Origin: UBA2256 sp964531105
GTDB lineage: Bacteria; Spirochaetota; Spirochaetia; Treponematales; Rectinemataceae
Direction: 5' to 3'
Assembly: GCA_964531105.1 (NCBI GenBank)
Contig: CAZHFN010000007.1
Span: 1-64,000, forward strand
DNA: 64,000 nt
Part shown: in pieces, positions 24,101 through 32,848 of the stretch
How the letters are laid out: every line of letters begins with the position of its first letter
Numbering within the stretch: the first letter of the stretch is position 1
Notes under the pieces: model-generated
Database searches by the model: none
What the model was told of the DNA's origin: nothing
Seen by the model: the letters and a program-made list of their open reading frames with translations, nothing else
Position numbers and translations under genes: made by a program

Positions 24101-24148
24101 GCAGAATGCTTGGCAGAATGCCTGGCAGGACGTTTGGCAGGATACTTA
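24101..24148 (+). repeat. Four degenerate 12-base tandem repeats in a 5' leader
   Basis: GCAGAATGCTTG, GCAGAATGCCTG, GCAGGACGTTTG and GCAGGATACTTA follow each other without gaps. They lie between the predicted transcription start and the ribosome site of the hydrolase gene. Confidence 0.75.
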
Positions 24149-24180
24149 AGAAAAAGTCTGGAATGCCCGGAGGGATTCGG

Positions 24181-25107
24181 ATGACAGAAAGTGGTTTGAA
24201 GTTCAAGGCTTCGGACGGGAAGCTCATTGCATATTCCCGCACATTGCCCGCTACGGCGGCAAAGGCAGTAGTGGTGATAGGCCATGGCATGAACGATCAT
24301 GGCGGAAGGTTTATAAAGCTGGCCGAAGCCCTGGCCGAAGTGGGCGCCGCCGTGTACCTGCCGGATTTGCGCGGTCATGGCGATACGGACACTGGACCTA
24401 ATAAAGGCTATTTGGCCGACAGCGATGGTTTCAGGCGAGTGCTGGACGACTTGGTGGAGTTAGGTGATTTTGCCGCCAAGGAACAGGGCGGGCTGCCGCT
24501 TTTTTATTTTGGCCATTCTTTCGGTGCCCTTTTGGGCATGGGGCTCTGCAGCATTTTCGGCAAGTATCTGGAAGGAGTGGTACTTTCGGCTCCACCGGAA
24601 AAACCTTCTGCCCTCCTTAGCGCTGCCGGGAAGCTGGTGGTGGGTTTGGGGAAGAGCATGAAGGGAGCTCATGCTCCTGCCGTGCTGCCCAGGCAGATGA
24701 CCTTCGGGACATATAACAAGACGGTAAAAGGCGCCAGGACAGGGTCGGATTGGATCAGCAGGGATCCCGAGGCCGTGGACGCCTATCTGGCCGATCCCAA
24801 GTGCAACTTTGTGTGCAGCTACGGGTTCTATGCCGATCTCATGAAGGGATTGGATATTGTGTACGCTCCCGGTTTCCTAGAAAGCGTACCTGGCAATCTA
24901 CCCATCTATCTATTCTGTGGTTCCGAAGATCCTGTAATTGGAAAAAGGCTTGGGTACGAACGGCTTATCCAAGCCTTCAAGGGACTGGGTCTCGTAGACT
25001 TTGAGCACCGCTGTTATGAGGGTGGCAGGCATGAAAGCATAAACGAACTCAACGGAGATGAGGTGATTTCCGATATTGCCGGATGGTTTTCTCGGCATAT
25101 TGCATAA
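24181..25107 (+). CDS. Alpha/beta hydrolase, monoacylglycerol lipase-like
   Basis: 308 residues. Features are an oxyanion region VIGHGMNDHGGRF, the core YLPDLRGHGDT, the nucleophile elbow YFGHSFGA (GxSxG), an acid in CGSEDPVIG and a C-terminal catalytic His in GGRHESINE. The HGxxDHxGRF arrangement is typical of monoglyceride lipase/lysophospholipase-like enzymes (Hydrolase_4 type). No signal peptide is seen, so it is cytoplasmic. The start at ATG 24181 follows GGAGGG; an earlier in-frame ATG at 24106 would read through the tandem repeats and lacks a ribosome site. Confidence 0.88.
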   Translation: MTESGLKFKASDGKLIAYSRTLPATAAKAVVVIGHGMNDHGGRFIKLAEALAEVGAAVYLPDLRGHGDTDTGPNKGYLADSDGFRRVLDDLVELGDFAAKEQGGLPLFYFGHSFGALLGMGLCSIFGKYLEGVVLSAPPEKPSALLSAAGKLVVGLGKSMKGAHAPAVLPRQMTFGTYNKTVKGARTGSDWISRDPEAVDAYLADPKCNFVCSYGFYADLMKGLDIVYAPGFLESVPGNLPIYLFCGSEDPVIGKRLGYERLIQAFKGLGLVDFEHRCYEGGRHESINELNGDEVISDIAGWFSRHIA

Positions 25108-25153
25108 TACCAAGGGATGATTGCATAATCGTCCAACGAGTGAGGCTTCTTAA

Positions 25154-26374
25154 GTGTTCATCCGGTATTCTCGCGACAAAAAAGGTAAGTTGGTCGAAAA
25201 AGCCCTAGTCTACACTTCTGCGGAACACGGAATCCAAAAATCCATGATCGATCCGGACGCGCTCCGGATAGTAGAGCGACTCAAATCCGAGGGATTCCAG
25301 GCCTACATAGTCGGAGGTGCGGTGAGGGATCTTGTGCAGGGCAAGAAACCCAAGGACTTCGATCTTGTAACCGACGCAATCCCGGCAAAAATCAGGAAGC
25401 TTTTCAGAAATGCCCGCATAATAGGGAAACGTTTCAGACTGGTTCATATACTGGCGGGGGGTCAGATATTTGAGGTGAGCACCTTCCGTTCCAACAAGAA
25501 CGGCTCGGTGGGCAATGAGTTCGGCAACATAGATGAGGATGCCCTGCGCAGGGATTTTACCTTCAACGCTCTCTACCTGGATCCCACAGACTTGAGTCTG
25601 GTGGATTTTGTTGGAGGGTACAAGGATCTTAGAGCTGGGAAGGTCAAGCCGGTTATTCCCCTGGGCCTTATATTCAAGGAAGATCCTGTCAGGATAATCC
25701 GCTGCATCAAGTATGGCGTGGCCGGGGGCTTTGCGATTCCCTTCAGTCTCAAACGGGCCATTAAAAAGGACTCCCGGCTTTTAGCCGGCGTAAGTCCTTC
25801 CCGCATGACCGAGGAATTCTTCAAGATACTTGCCTGCGGCAAGGCTGAGTCGGTTGTCAGGGCCTTGGTGGAATTCAGGATTCTCCACTATTTTGTGCCC
25901 CAGGTCTGGGAACGAATGAGGGAGGAGATACCCTATGCCAACAGCCTTTTTGCAGATTTAAAAACCCTGGATGGTCTGGGGCTGGATCCTCCAGGCTTCG
26001 AGCAGGACGAACCTGACGACGTCCTCGTTCCGGGCAAATCCAAAAATCTTTCCGTAATCCTTTCCCATTTCCTCAAATCCTTTCTCATTCCCGAGCTAGG
26101 CGGCATGGAGGAATCAGGCGAGAAATTCCGCCAGGCTCTTCTGGCGGCCAGAGCCTTCATACAGCCCCTGAATCCGCCCAGGGTGGACCTCGAGGCCGCA
26201 GTGCTCATGCTCTACCGCAGTTCTGGTATATCTTCTGTTCAAAAACCTAAAAAACCCAGGCGAAGACGCCGAACCACGGGCAAAAGGGCATCGGCGGAAC
26301 ACCCCGTCCCTTCTGAAAATCAGGGTAGCCCTGGTGAATCAGAGGGTACGGAACCCTTTGTAGAAGGATCCTGA
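25154..26374 (+). CDS. pcnB: Poly(A) polymerase PcnB (class II CCA/poly(A) nucleotidyltransferase family)
   Basis: 406 residues. The nucleotidyltransferase core is clear: AYIVGGAVRDL, the metal-binding DFDLVTD, RNARIIGKRFRLVHI, and the second block LRRDFTFNALYLDP with the DLRAGK loop. The RFRLVHI block and the Arg/Lys-rich C-terminus (KPRRRRRTTGKRA) point to poly(A) polymerase rather than a CCA-adding enzyme. It adds 3' A tails that mark RNA for decay. Both tRNAs here lack encoded CCA, so a CCA-adding activity must exist somewhere, and this gene cannot be excluded. The start is GTG behind GAGG. Confidence 0.85.
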   Translation: MFIRYSRDKKGKLVEKALVYTSAEHGIQKSMIDPDALRIVERLKSEGFQAYIVGGAVRDLVQGKKPKDFDLVTDAIPAKIRKLFRNARIIGKRFRLVHILAGGQIFEVSTFRSNKNGSVGNEFGNIDEDALRRDFTFNALYLDPTDLSLVDFVGGYKDLRAGKVKPVIPLGLIFKEDPVRIIRCIKYGVAGGFAIPFSLKRAIKKDSRLLAGVSPSRMTEEFFKILACGKAESVVRALVEFRILHYFVPQVWERMREEIPYANSLFADLKTLDGLGLDPPGFEQDEPDDVLVPGKSKNLSVILSHFLKSFLIPELGGMEESGEKFRQALLAARAFIQPLNPPRVDLEAAVLMLYRSSGISSVQKPKKPRRRRRTTGKRASAEHPVPSENQGSPGESEGTEPFVEGS

Positions 26375-26434
26375 GCCTTTAGGGGCTCCTATCCCGTACT
26401 TGACATTCCAGGCCAGGTTTTTCACTATAGGTCC

Positions 26435-27130
26435 GTGAGTCCGGAAAAGCTCTCGCTGCTTGCTGACCAGGAGCTTCTGCTTCTGGCGGAGCGCATAGGC
26501 ATCTACATCCCCGAGGGCTTGGATCGCCCATTCATCATTGAGGAAATAGTGTCCGCCCTGGAGGATGACGACAGGGAGAGGGTTTTCAGCCACGACGGCA
26601 CAGGCCACGTGGAGGAGAAAAAGCTATCCGGCGGTGTATTCAGCCCCTATTCGAGCCCTATTTCAGCCTGCGTTCCTGACCGCTACAACGAAACCATGAT
26701 ACGAGCTTTGCCCAGGGATCCTTCCTGGATTTATGCCTATTGGGACATTTCCGATCAGCGCAGGACCGGACTGAGCGAAGAAGAAGGGACGGAGAGTCTT
26801 TTTTTACGGGTTGTGGAGAGAGAATCGGAACAAGACCATAAAAAGGGCTTCTTCGATATCCACATCACCCTGGATGATTGGAAATGGTATATAAATATTC
26901 CCAGGCCTGGGCACTCCTACAGGGTGGACCTATGCCTGCGAAAGGCTGATAGAATAAAAGTTCTGGCCCGCTCCAACGAGGTGAGGATGCCTCTGCATTA
27001 CCTCGATGGGCTTGCCACGATACCGCAGATGACAAAAAGCCTTCTGATTCTCTCCGACATGGAGGGACTACATTTAACCGAGACAAGCCTGGATAATCCC
27101 AGCAGAATTCTCGGAGCCGATGAGGAATAA
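26435..27130 (+). CDS. DUF4912 domain protein
   Basis: 231 residues. An N-terminal SAP/Rho-N-like helical segment (KLSLLADQELLLLAERIGI) is followed by the DUF4912 core: DRYNETMIRALPRDPSWIYAYWD and WYINIPRPGHSYRVDL, whose beta-rich pattern recalls carbohydrate-binding folds. The start is GTG. It runs directly into the GH57-like gene with no intergenic bases, an arrangement I associate with DUF4912/DUF1957 pairs. A role in glycogen or other glucan handling is inference. Confidence 0.8.
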   Translation: MSPEKLSLLADQELLLLAERIGIYIPEGLDRPFIIEEIVSALEDDDRERVFSHDGTGHVEEKKLSGGVFSPYSSPISACVPDRYNETMIRALPRDPSWIYAYWDISDQRRTGLSEEEGTESLFLRVVERESEQDHKKGFFDIHITLDDWKWYINIPRPGHSYRVDLCLRKADRIKVLARSNEVRMPLHYLDGLATIPQMTKSLLILSDMEGLHLTETSLDNPSRILGADEE

Positions 27131-28738
27131 GTGCGCGTGATGAACAAGCCCTCCATCGCCTTAGTGCTCAACGCCCACTTGCCCTTTGTGCGCAAGCCTG
27201 AGTACGAAGCATTTTTCGAAGAGCGATGGCTTTTCGAAGCGATTTCTGAAACCTATCTTCCTCTTTTACGGCTATTCAGAAAGCTGGACGCCGACTCTAT
27301 CCCCTTCAAGCTTAGCCTATCCATGTCGCCCACACTTCTGGCCATGCTCTCGGACAAGCTGCTCTGCGAGCGTTACGTCCGCTACTTGGATACCCAATTG
27401 GATCTGGCTGCATTGGAAAAGAAGCGGCTCAACGGTGACGGGGTTTTTTATCCTTTAACCCAACTGTATGAAGATTTATACAAGAGAAACAAGGAAGATT
27501 TTGAGCAGCTTTATTTTAGAAATATTCTCATGGGCTTCGACTACTACTACAAGCGGGGAAAGATAGATCTTCTCACCAGCGCGGCTACCCATGCCTTCCT
27601 GCCGCTTTATCAGGACGCACCACAGGCTATTCTCGCCCAGATAGAAACAGCCATAGTCGCTCACCGCACAGCCTTCGGAAAGGTGCCACAGGGCTTCTGG
27701 CTGCCCCAGTTCGGCTGGTATCCGGGCTTGGGAGAAATGCTCAAGAATTACAACATTCGTTATAGCATAGTCACCACTAGGGGAGCTCTCCTGGGCAAGC
27801 CAGTGCCTCCCTACGGGTCCTATTCTCCTCTCCGCAGCCCCTCGGGATTGAACCTTTTTGTGAGGGATGCGGGAGCTACCAAGGCTGTCTGGTCTGAGAC
27901 CGAAGGCTATCCCGCCGATCCGGTGTACAGGGATTTTTACAGGGATATCGGCTACGATCTGGATCCGGGCTATGTGGCTCCTTATCTTGGACAAGGGGTT
28001 GAACGGGGTTTTACAGGCTTCAAGTACTGGGCTATAACAGGCCGCACGGACAGAAAACGGCCGTATGAGCCATTGGCTGCGTCTGCCAGGGTTGTAGAAC
28101 ATGCCCACGCCTTCCTTTCTGATCGCAGGGCATCCGCCAGGGCTGCCGAGCGCTGGATGCATGATAAAAAACCACTCATCGTGTGCCCCTACGATGCAGA
28201 ACTATTCGGTCATTGGTGGTTCGAAGGCCCTCTCTTCCTGGAAGCCCTCTTTAGAGCCGCGCACAGGAAAAAAGAATCCGAAGAGCTTCAGTTCGTCACT
28301 TTGAGCGAATATGAGAGGGGCTTGGAGGACTTGCCTGTTTCGGAACCCGAATTCTCCTCATGGGGAGAGGGGGGCTATGCGGAAGTCTGGCTGGACGGTT
28401 CCAACGACTGGGTGCATAGGCACAGCCGCCAGACCATAGAGCGCATGACCGAACTCGCCGAGCGCTTTCCCGATGAATCGGGCTTGAGGGAGAGGATTCT
28501 CAATCAGGGCGCCAGGGAAGCACTCCTTACCATGTCCTCCGACTGGCCGCTCCTGCTCCGGTCGGGGCAGTCTGGTGACTTTGCCCGGCGGCAGATAGAG
28601 GAATCGGTGGGCAACTTCACCAAGATTTTCGAAATGCTCTGTGCCAATACCGTGGACACGGAATGGCTCACCAGCCTTGAGCGAAAGAACAACCTTTTTC
28701 CGGAAATCAACTACAGAGTGTTCGCCAGAAAGCGCTGA
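27131..28738 (+). CDS. GH57/DUF1957-family protein, branching-enzyme-like but lacking the nucleophile
   Basis: 535 residues. The N-terminus (LVLNAHLPFVRKPEYE), LLTSAATHAFLPL and YDAELFGHWWFEGP match GH57 1,4-alpha-glucan branching enzymes of the DUF1957 type; the last motif keeps the expected catalytic Asp. The motif that normally reads WLPE, with the nucleophilic Glu, reads GFWLPQFGWYPGL here (codon CAG), so Gln replaces Glu. The protein may be a non-hydrolytic glucan-binding relative or may use another residue. The start is GTG at 27131, with GAGG overlapping the previous stop; ATG 27140 is an alternative. Confidence 0.85.
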   Translation: MRVMNKPSIALVLNAHLPFVRKPEYEAFFEERWLFEAISETYLPLLRLFRKLDADSIPFKLSLSMSPTLLAMLSDKLLCERYVRYLDTQLDLAALEKKRLNGDGVFYPLTQLYEDLYKRNKEDFEQLYFRNILMGFDYYYKRGKIDLLTSAATHAFLPLYQDAPQAILAQIETAIVAHRTAFGKVPQGFWLPQFGWYPGLGEMLKNYNIRYSIVTTRGALLGKPVPPYGSYSPLRSPSGLNLFVRDAGATKAVWSETEGYPADPVYRDFYRDIGYDLDPGYVAPYLGQGVERGFTGFKYWAITGRTDRKRPYEPLAASARVVEHAHAFLSDRRASARAAERWMHDKKPLIVCPYDAELFGHWWFEGPLFLEALFRAAHRKKESEELQFVTLSEYERGLEDLPVSEPEFSSWGEGGYAEVWLDGSNDWVHRHSRQTIERMTELAERFPDESGLRERILNQGAREALLTMSSDWPLLLRSGQSGDFARRQIEESVGNFTKIFEMLCANTVDTEWLTSLERKNNLFPEINYRVFARKR

Positions 28739-28838
28739 GGCCGGTTGAATTTCTACAGTACACTGCAGATGATTGTCCCCGACTTTGAGCGGGAGATACA
28801 GAATTATTTCTGATCGAATTACCAACGAGGAGCAGCGG

Positions 28839-30068
28839 ATGAACGTAGTGATAATAGGGGCTCAGTGGGGCGACGAAGGTAAGGGGAAAATCGTCGACTA
28901 TCTCGCCCACGAGGCGGGAATTGTCGTGCGCTTTTCCGGCGGAGCCAATGCGGGACATACCATTGTTCTTTCGGGTACCAAGTACGCCCTCCATCTCGTA
29001 CCTTCGGGCATTCTCTACTCCGACAAGACAGTCATCCTTGGTAGCGGCATGGTGGTGGACCCCGAAGCTCTCTTCTCGGAACTCCAGGCTTTGGAGGAGA
29101 AGGGCATAGATTGGGAGGGAAGGGTCCTTATCTCCGATAGGGCTCATCTGGTTCTGCCCAGCTACAAGATTCTGGACAAGGAGATTGATGCCAAGCGGAA
29201 AAAACCCATAGGCACTACTGGCAGAGGAATAGGCATAGCCTATTCTCTCAAGGCTTCGCGGGATGGAATCCGTCTGGCTGATATAGATGATCCCGAAAGG
29301 CTCCAGAACCTTTCCGCCGAGGACAAGGCGTTTCTGGATACCTGGAGGGAGAGGCTCCTGCCCATGGCTGTGGACGCCAGTTCCTACCTTTACAGGCACA
29401 AGAACGTCTGGACTCTTTTCGAAGGAGCCCAAGGTGCGCTGCTGGATATAGATACGGGCAGCTATCCCTTCGTCTCGTCGGGCATGTCCTGCGCGGCGGG
29501 GGCGGCGGCCCAGGGCGGCATAGGATTGAAAAAGGTGGACAGGATTTTAGGCGTTTTCAAAGCCTATACCACGAGGGTGGGCAATGGCCCGTTCCCCACC
29601 GAGTTCGCCGACGACTCCCCGGGGTCGCTCTCCAACTTTATCCGCACCACGGGCAACGAGTACGGAGTTACCACGGGCCGCCCCCGCCACTGCGGCTATT
29701 TGGATCTGGTAGCCCTCCGCTACGCTTGCATTGTCAATTCAATAGACCGCCTGGTGCTCACTCACATCGATGTCTACGACAGCCTGCCAGAGTTTGAGGC
29801 CTGTGTGGCCTACAAGATCGATGGCAAGGTGGTGGAGGATTTCCCTGCCTCGGTGCGAAAAATGGAGTCAGCCGTACCTGTGCTCAAGAAGTTCCCTGGG
29901 TGGAATACCCGCATAGACGCCGTCCGTTCTTGGGAGGAGCTTCCCTTAAGGGCCAGGGAGTATGTGGAATTTATCGAAGAATTCACCGAAACGCCGGTAT
30001 CCATCATTTCGGTGGGTTCCGACAGGCAGCAAACCATAGTGAGGGAGAGTCCGTGGACAAGATCCTGA
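28839..30068 (+). CDS. purA: Adenylosuccinate synthetase
   Basis: 409 residues. The P-loop-like IIGAQWGDEGKGKIVD opens the protein, followed by GGANAGHT, GTTGRGIGIAY and TTGRPRHCGYLD. It converts IMP and aspartate to adenylosuccinate using GTP, the first step to AMP. The ATG at 28839 has GAGGAG upstream; earlier in-frame starts lack a site. guaA begins before purA ends, so the two IMP-derived branches (AMP and GMP) are co-expressed. Confidence 0.97.
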   Translation: MNVVIIGAQWGDEGKGKIVDYLAHEAGIVVRFSGGANAGHTIVLSGTKYALHLVPSGILYSDKTVILGSGMVVDPEALFSELQALEEKGIDWEGRVLISDRAHLVLPSYKILDKEIDAKRKKPIGTTGRGIGIAYSLKASRDGIRLADIDDPERLQNLSAEDKAFLDTWRERLLPMAVDASSYLYRHKNVWTLFEGAQGALLDIDTGSYPFVSSGMSCAAGAAAQGGIGLKKVDRILGVFKAYTTRVGNGPFPTEFADDSPGSLSNFIRTTGNEYGVTTGRPRHCGYLDLVALRYACIVNSIDRLVLTHIDVYDSLPEFEACVAYKIDGKVVEDFPASVRKMESAVPVLKKFPGWNTRIDAVRSWEELPLRAREYVEFIEEFTETPVSIISVGSDRQQTIVRESPWTRS

Positions 30069-31612
30069 TCCTCGATTACGGCAGCCAGTATACACAGCTC
30101 ATCGGCCGTAGGGTGAGGGAGTTGGGGGTATTCTCCGAGATTGTTTCCGGAGAATCTCCCTTAAATCCTGGAGTCCTGACCGACACCGTGGGCATCATTC
30201 TGTCGGGCTCCCCCTACAGCGCCTACGACCAAGAGGCTCCTCTGCCCGATCCTACGGTATACACCGCAGGCCTGCCCATCCTGGGTATCTGCTACGGGAT
30301 ACAGCGTATGACCCTGGATTCAGGTGGCCAGGTACAGCGACTGCCCGAGCGAGAATACGGTGCCAAACCGGTGAGGCTTGGCGAAAAGGGGCTTGGCGAC
30401 CCATTGTTCGCCGGAGTGGGCGCCCATTTTTTAAGCTGGATGAGCCATGGAGACTCTATTTCCAGACCGGGCCAGGGCTGGGCTGTCATCGCCGAGTCGG
30501 AAGGAGAAATTCCCGCAGCCCTGGCCCACGAAAGCGGCCTGCGCTGGGGGGTTCAGTTTCATCCCGAGGTGAGCCACTGCGAGTTTGGCATGACGATTTT
30601 GGGCAATTTTGTCAGGGGCATCTGTAAGGCCGGCCAGGGCTGGACCATGGAAGCCTACCTCGAACAGGAAGCCAAGATTATCCGTACGCGGGTGGGCGAG
30701 GAGCCTGCCCTCCTTCTGATATCCGGAGGCGTGGATTCCACCGTGGCCGGAGCCTTCCTGCTCAAGATTCTCAAGCCCGAGCAGGTCCACCTGCTCTACA
30801 TAGACACTGGACTCATGAGAAAGGCTGAGAGCGAGGAAGTGATGGGCAACCTCTCTTCCCTCGGAGCCCGTCACCTGCACAGGGTGGATGCTGAATCGGA
30901 ATTTCTGTCGGCCCTGGCAGGCCAGGACGATCCTGAAAAAAAGCGAAAAATCATCGGGGATCTGTTCATCACCATACAGGAGCGGGAGGTGGCCAGGCTG
31001 GGCATCCCCGAAGCTTTCCTTGTCCAGGGCACTCTCTATACCGATCTTATCGAATCGGGCAAGGGCGTTGGAAAGAAAGCACAGGTGATAAAAAGCCACC
31101 ACAACGTGCGCAGCCCCTTGGTGGAGAAAAAGAGGGCCGAGGGAAGAGTCATAGAACCTCTGGACAGGCTCTATAAGGACGAGGTAAGGGCCTTGGGCAG
31201 GCTACTGGGACTTCCCCATGCCGTCGTGGGCAGGCACCCTTTTCCCGGACCGGGTCTGGGCGTACGCATCCTGGGTGAGGTTACCAAGGATAAATGCGAT
31301 ATTTTGAGGGAAGCCGACGCCATCTATATAGCCGAACTGCGGGCTAGGGGTCTTTATGACAAGATTTGGCAAGCCTTTTGCGTGCTTCTGCCCCTTCGCT
31401 CAGTGGGCGTGGCGGGGGACGAAAGAAAGTATGGCTATGTGGTTGCCCTCAGAGCGGTGATGAGCACCGACGGCATGACCGCCGATGTCTATCCCTTCGA
31501 TCCCCAGGACATAATCGCCATATCCTCGGCTATCACCAACAGGGTGCCTGCCGTGGGACGGGTGGTCTACGATATTTCATCCAAGCCCCCGGCCACGATC
31601 GAGTGGGAATGA
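30053..31612 (+). CDS. guaA: GMP synthase (glutamine-hydrolysing)
   Basis: 519 residues. An N-terminal class I glutamine amidotransferase domain (ILILDYGSQYTQLIGRRVRE, catalytic Cys in LGICYGIQ, HPEVSH) is followed by the ATP-pyrophosphatase domain (LLISGGVDSTVAG) and the dimerisation domain (HPFPGPGLGVRILGE, C-terminal KPPATIEWE). It converts XMP to GMP. The start is GTG at 30053 behind AGGGAGAG, inside the end of purA (16-base overlap). Longer in-frame versions would lie within purA and are not needed. Confidence 0.97.
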   Translation: MDKILILDYGSQYTQLIGRRVRELGVFSEIVSGESPLNPGVLTDTVGIILSGSPYSAYDQEAPLPDPTVYTAGLPILGICYGIQRMTLDSGGQVQRLPEREYGAKPVRLGEKGLGDPLFAGVGAHFLSWMSHGDSISRPGQGWAVIAESEGEIPAALAHESGLRWGVQFHPEVSHCEFGMTILGNFVRGICKAGQGWTMEAYLEQEAKIIRTRVGEEPALLLISGGVDSTVAGAFLLKILKPEQVHLLYIDTGLMRKAESEEVMGNLSSLGARHLHRVDAESEFLSALAGQDDPEKKRKIIGDLFITIQEREVARLGIPEAFLVQGTLYTDLIESGKGVGKKAQVIKSHHNVRSPLVEKKRAEGRVIEPLDRLYKDEVRALGRLLGLPHAVVGRHPFPGPGLGVRILGEVTKDKCDILREADAIYIAELRARGLYDKIWQAFCVLLPLRSVGVAGDERKYGYVVALRAVMSTDGMTADVYPFDPQDIIAISSAITNRVPAVGRVVYDISSKPPATIEWE

Positions 31613-31651
31613 TTTCTCCCTGAGCGCTTATATAGTTCGCCCTGCAGCGCC

Positions 31652-32737
31652 TCAGCTCTCTTCCGGATAGCGGTACAGGCTTCCATCGGGCGATCGCAGC
31701 AGCCAGAATTCGCCCTCCTCGTTGTTCTCTTTTCCAGCCAGACTTTCCGGAAGATAGAGCTTTCCGCCTCCGCCGGGGGCGTCCACTGCAAAGCGGGGCA
31801 GTTCCAGGCCCGAGAGCCGCTTCCGGAGCTCTTCATATATGCCAAGCCCCTTGGACAGGGCTACCCTAAAATGGGCGCTGCCCCTGGCCAGGTCGCCCTG
31901 GAATAAATAGTAGGGGTCTGCACCAAGCCGGGCTAGGTCGGAGAAAAGGGCTTCCAGGGCGTCGGCGGAATCGTTTATCCCCTTCAAGAGGACGGTCTGG
32001 CTTCTCACCTGAATGCCTTTGGAGAGAATAGCTTCTATGGCAGCTTTGCAAGCCTCGGATAATTCATTGCGATGGTTGACCTGGATCACCACTTTGAGGG
32101 GTTTATACCTGGCAAGCATGGAAAGGAGTTCCGAATCCACCCTAGATGGCAGGCTCACCGGAGCCCGCGTGCATAGCCTTATGAGTATACCCGGTCTTCC
32201 CTCCCTAAGAGCTTGGAAAAGTCCTTGCAGGGCTGCATTGGAAGCGCTCAAGGGATCGCCACCCGAAACCAGGACCTCCCGTACCTCATCATGGATCGCT
32301 AGGTAATCTCTGATCTTTAGAATATTTTCTTTCCCAATAAAGTTGCGTTCCGATGGAATGAGATTGCGGCGAAAGCAATGCCTGCAGAAAAGCGGACATT
32401 CGCCAGTAGCCCGTATTAGAATCCGGGAAGGGTATTGGTGAACCAGGCGTGGCAGGGGAGAGTAGCGCTTTTCGCTAAGAGGGTCATCGGTTTCTACAGA
32501 TAATGAGGCGAACTCCGCTTCCGATGGCAGGGCTTGGGCGAGAATTGGATCCAGGGGACGGCCTTCCTCGTCTTTCCTGCAGTTTCGGTAATCCTCCGAT
32601 GCCAGGTTGAGCCAATACTCCGGGACGGCAAAGGGTAACAGTCCTTTTTCCTTCAGGGTTTCTAGCACTGCGGCATCGGCGCTGTCAGGCAGGCTGCGTA
32701 TCCTTTGGGCCATTTCAACCCGCCAGTCATGATTCAT
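31652..32737 (-). CDS. KamA-family radical SAM aminomutase (lysine 2,3-aminomutase/EpmB-like)
   Basis: 361 residues. The radical SAM cluster motif is CPLFCRHCFRR, the SAM and substrate region includes VSGGDPLSAS and VNHRNE, and the PLP-binding lysine motif is DAPGGGGKLYLP. The size, without a long C-terminal extension, is closer to EpmB than to clostridial lysine 2,3-aminomutase. It could beta-lysylate elongation factor P or make beta-lysine; no efp or epmA is nearby to decide. The ATG has no Shine-Dalgarno, and a promoter lies 7 bases upstream, consistent with a leaderless mRNA. Confidence 0.87.
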   Translation of the reverse strand: MNHDWRVEMAQRIRSLPDSADAAVLETLKEKGLLPFAVPEYWLNLASEDYRNCRKDEEGRPLDPILAQALPSEAEFASLSVETDDPLSEKRYSPLPRLVHQYPSRILIRATGECPLFCRHCFRRNLIPSERNFIGKENILKIRDYLAIHDEVREVLVSGGDPLSASNAALQGLFQALREGRPGILIRLCTRAPVSLPSRVDSELLSMLARYKPLKVVIQVNHRNELSEACKAAIEAILSKGIQVRSQTVLLKGINDSADALEALFSDLARLGADPYYLFQGDLARGSAHFRVALSKGLGIYEELRKRLSGLELPRFAVDAPGGGGKLYLPESLAGKENNEEGEFWLLRSPDGSLYRYPEES

Positions 32738-32744
32738 GGAGGCT

Positions 32745-32774
32745 ACGCTAACTCTTTTAGCCCTTCCTGTTCAA
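32745..32774 (-). promoter_or_regulatory. Putative promoter for the KamA-like gene (leaderless)
   Basis: Minus strand: TTGAAC (32769-32774), 18-base spacer, TAGCGT (32745-32750), then 7 bases to the ATG at 32737. The -35 is good and the -10 poor. Confidence 0.4.
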
Positions 32775-32848
32775 CACCCGGGAGTTGTATGCTGTCTTCC
32801 ATGGGGACGGGTAGCGATATTCCGCCCCAATTGGGGGAGATCGCAGGT

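Noticed and set aside
29900..30052. Long N-terminal extension of guaA inside purA
   Set aside because: The frame is open, but the GMP synthase begins at VDKILILDYG, where a GTG has a good ribosome site. The extra part is the shadow of purA in another frame.
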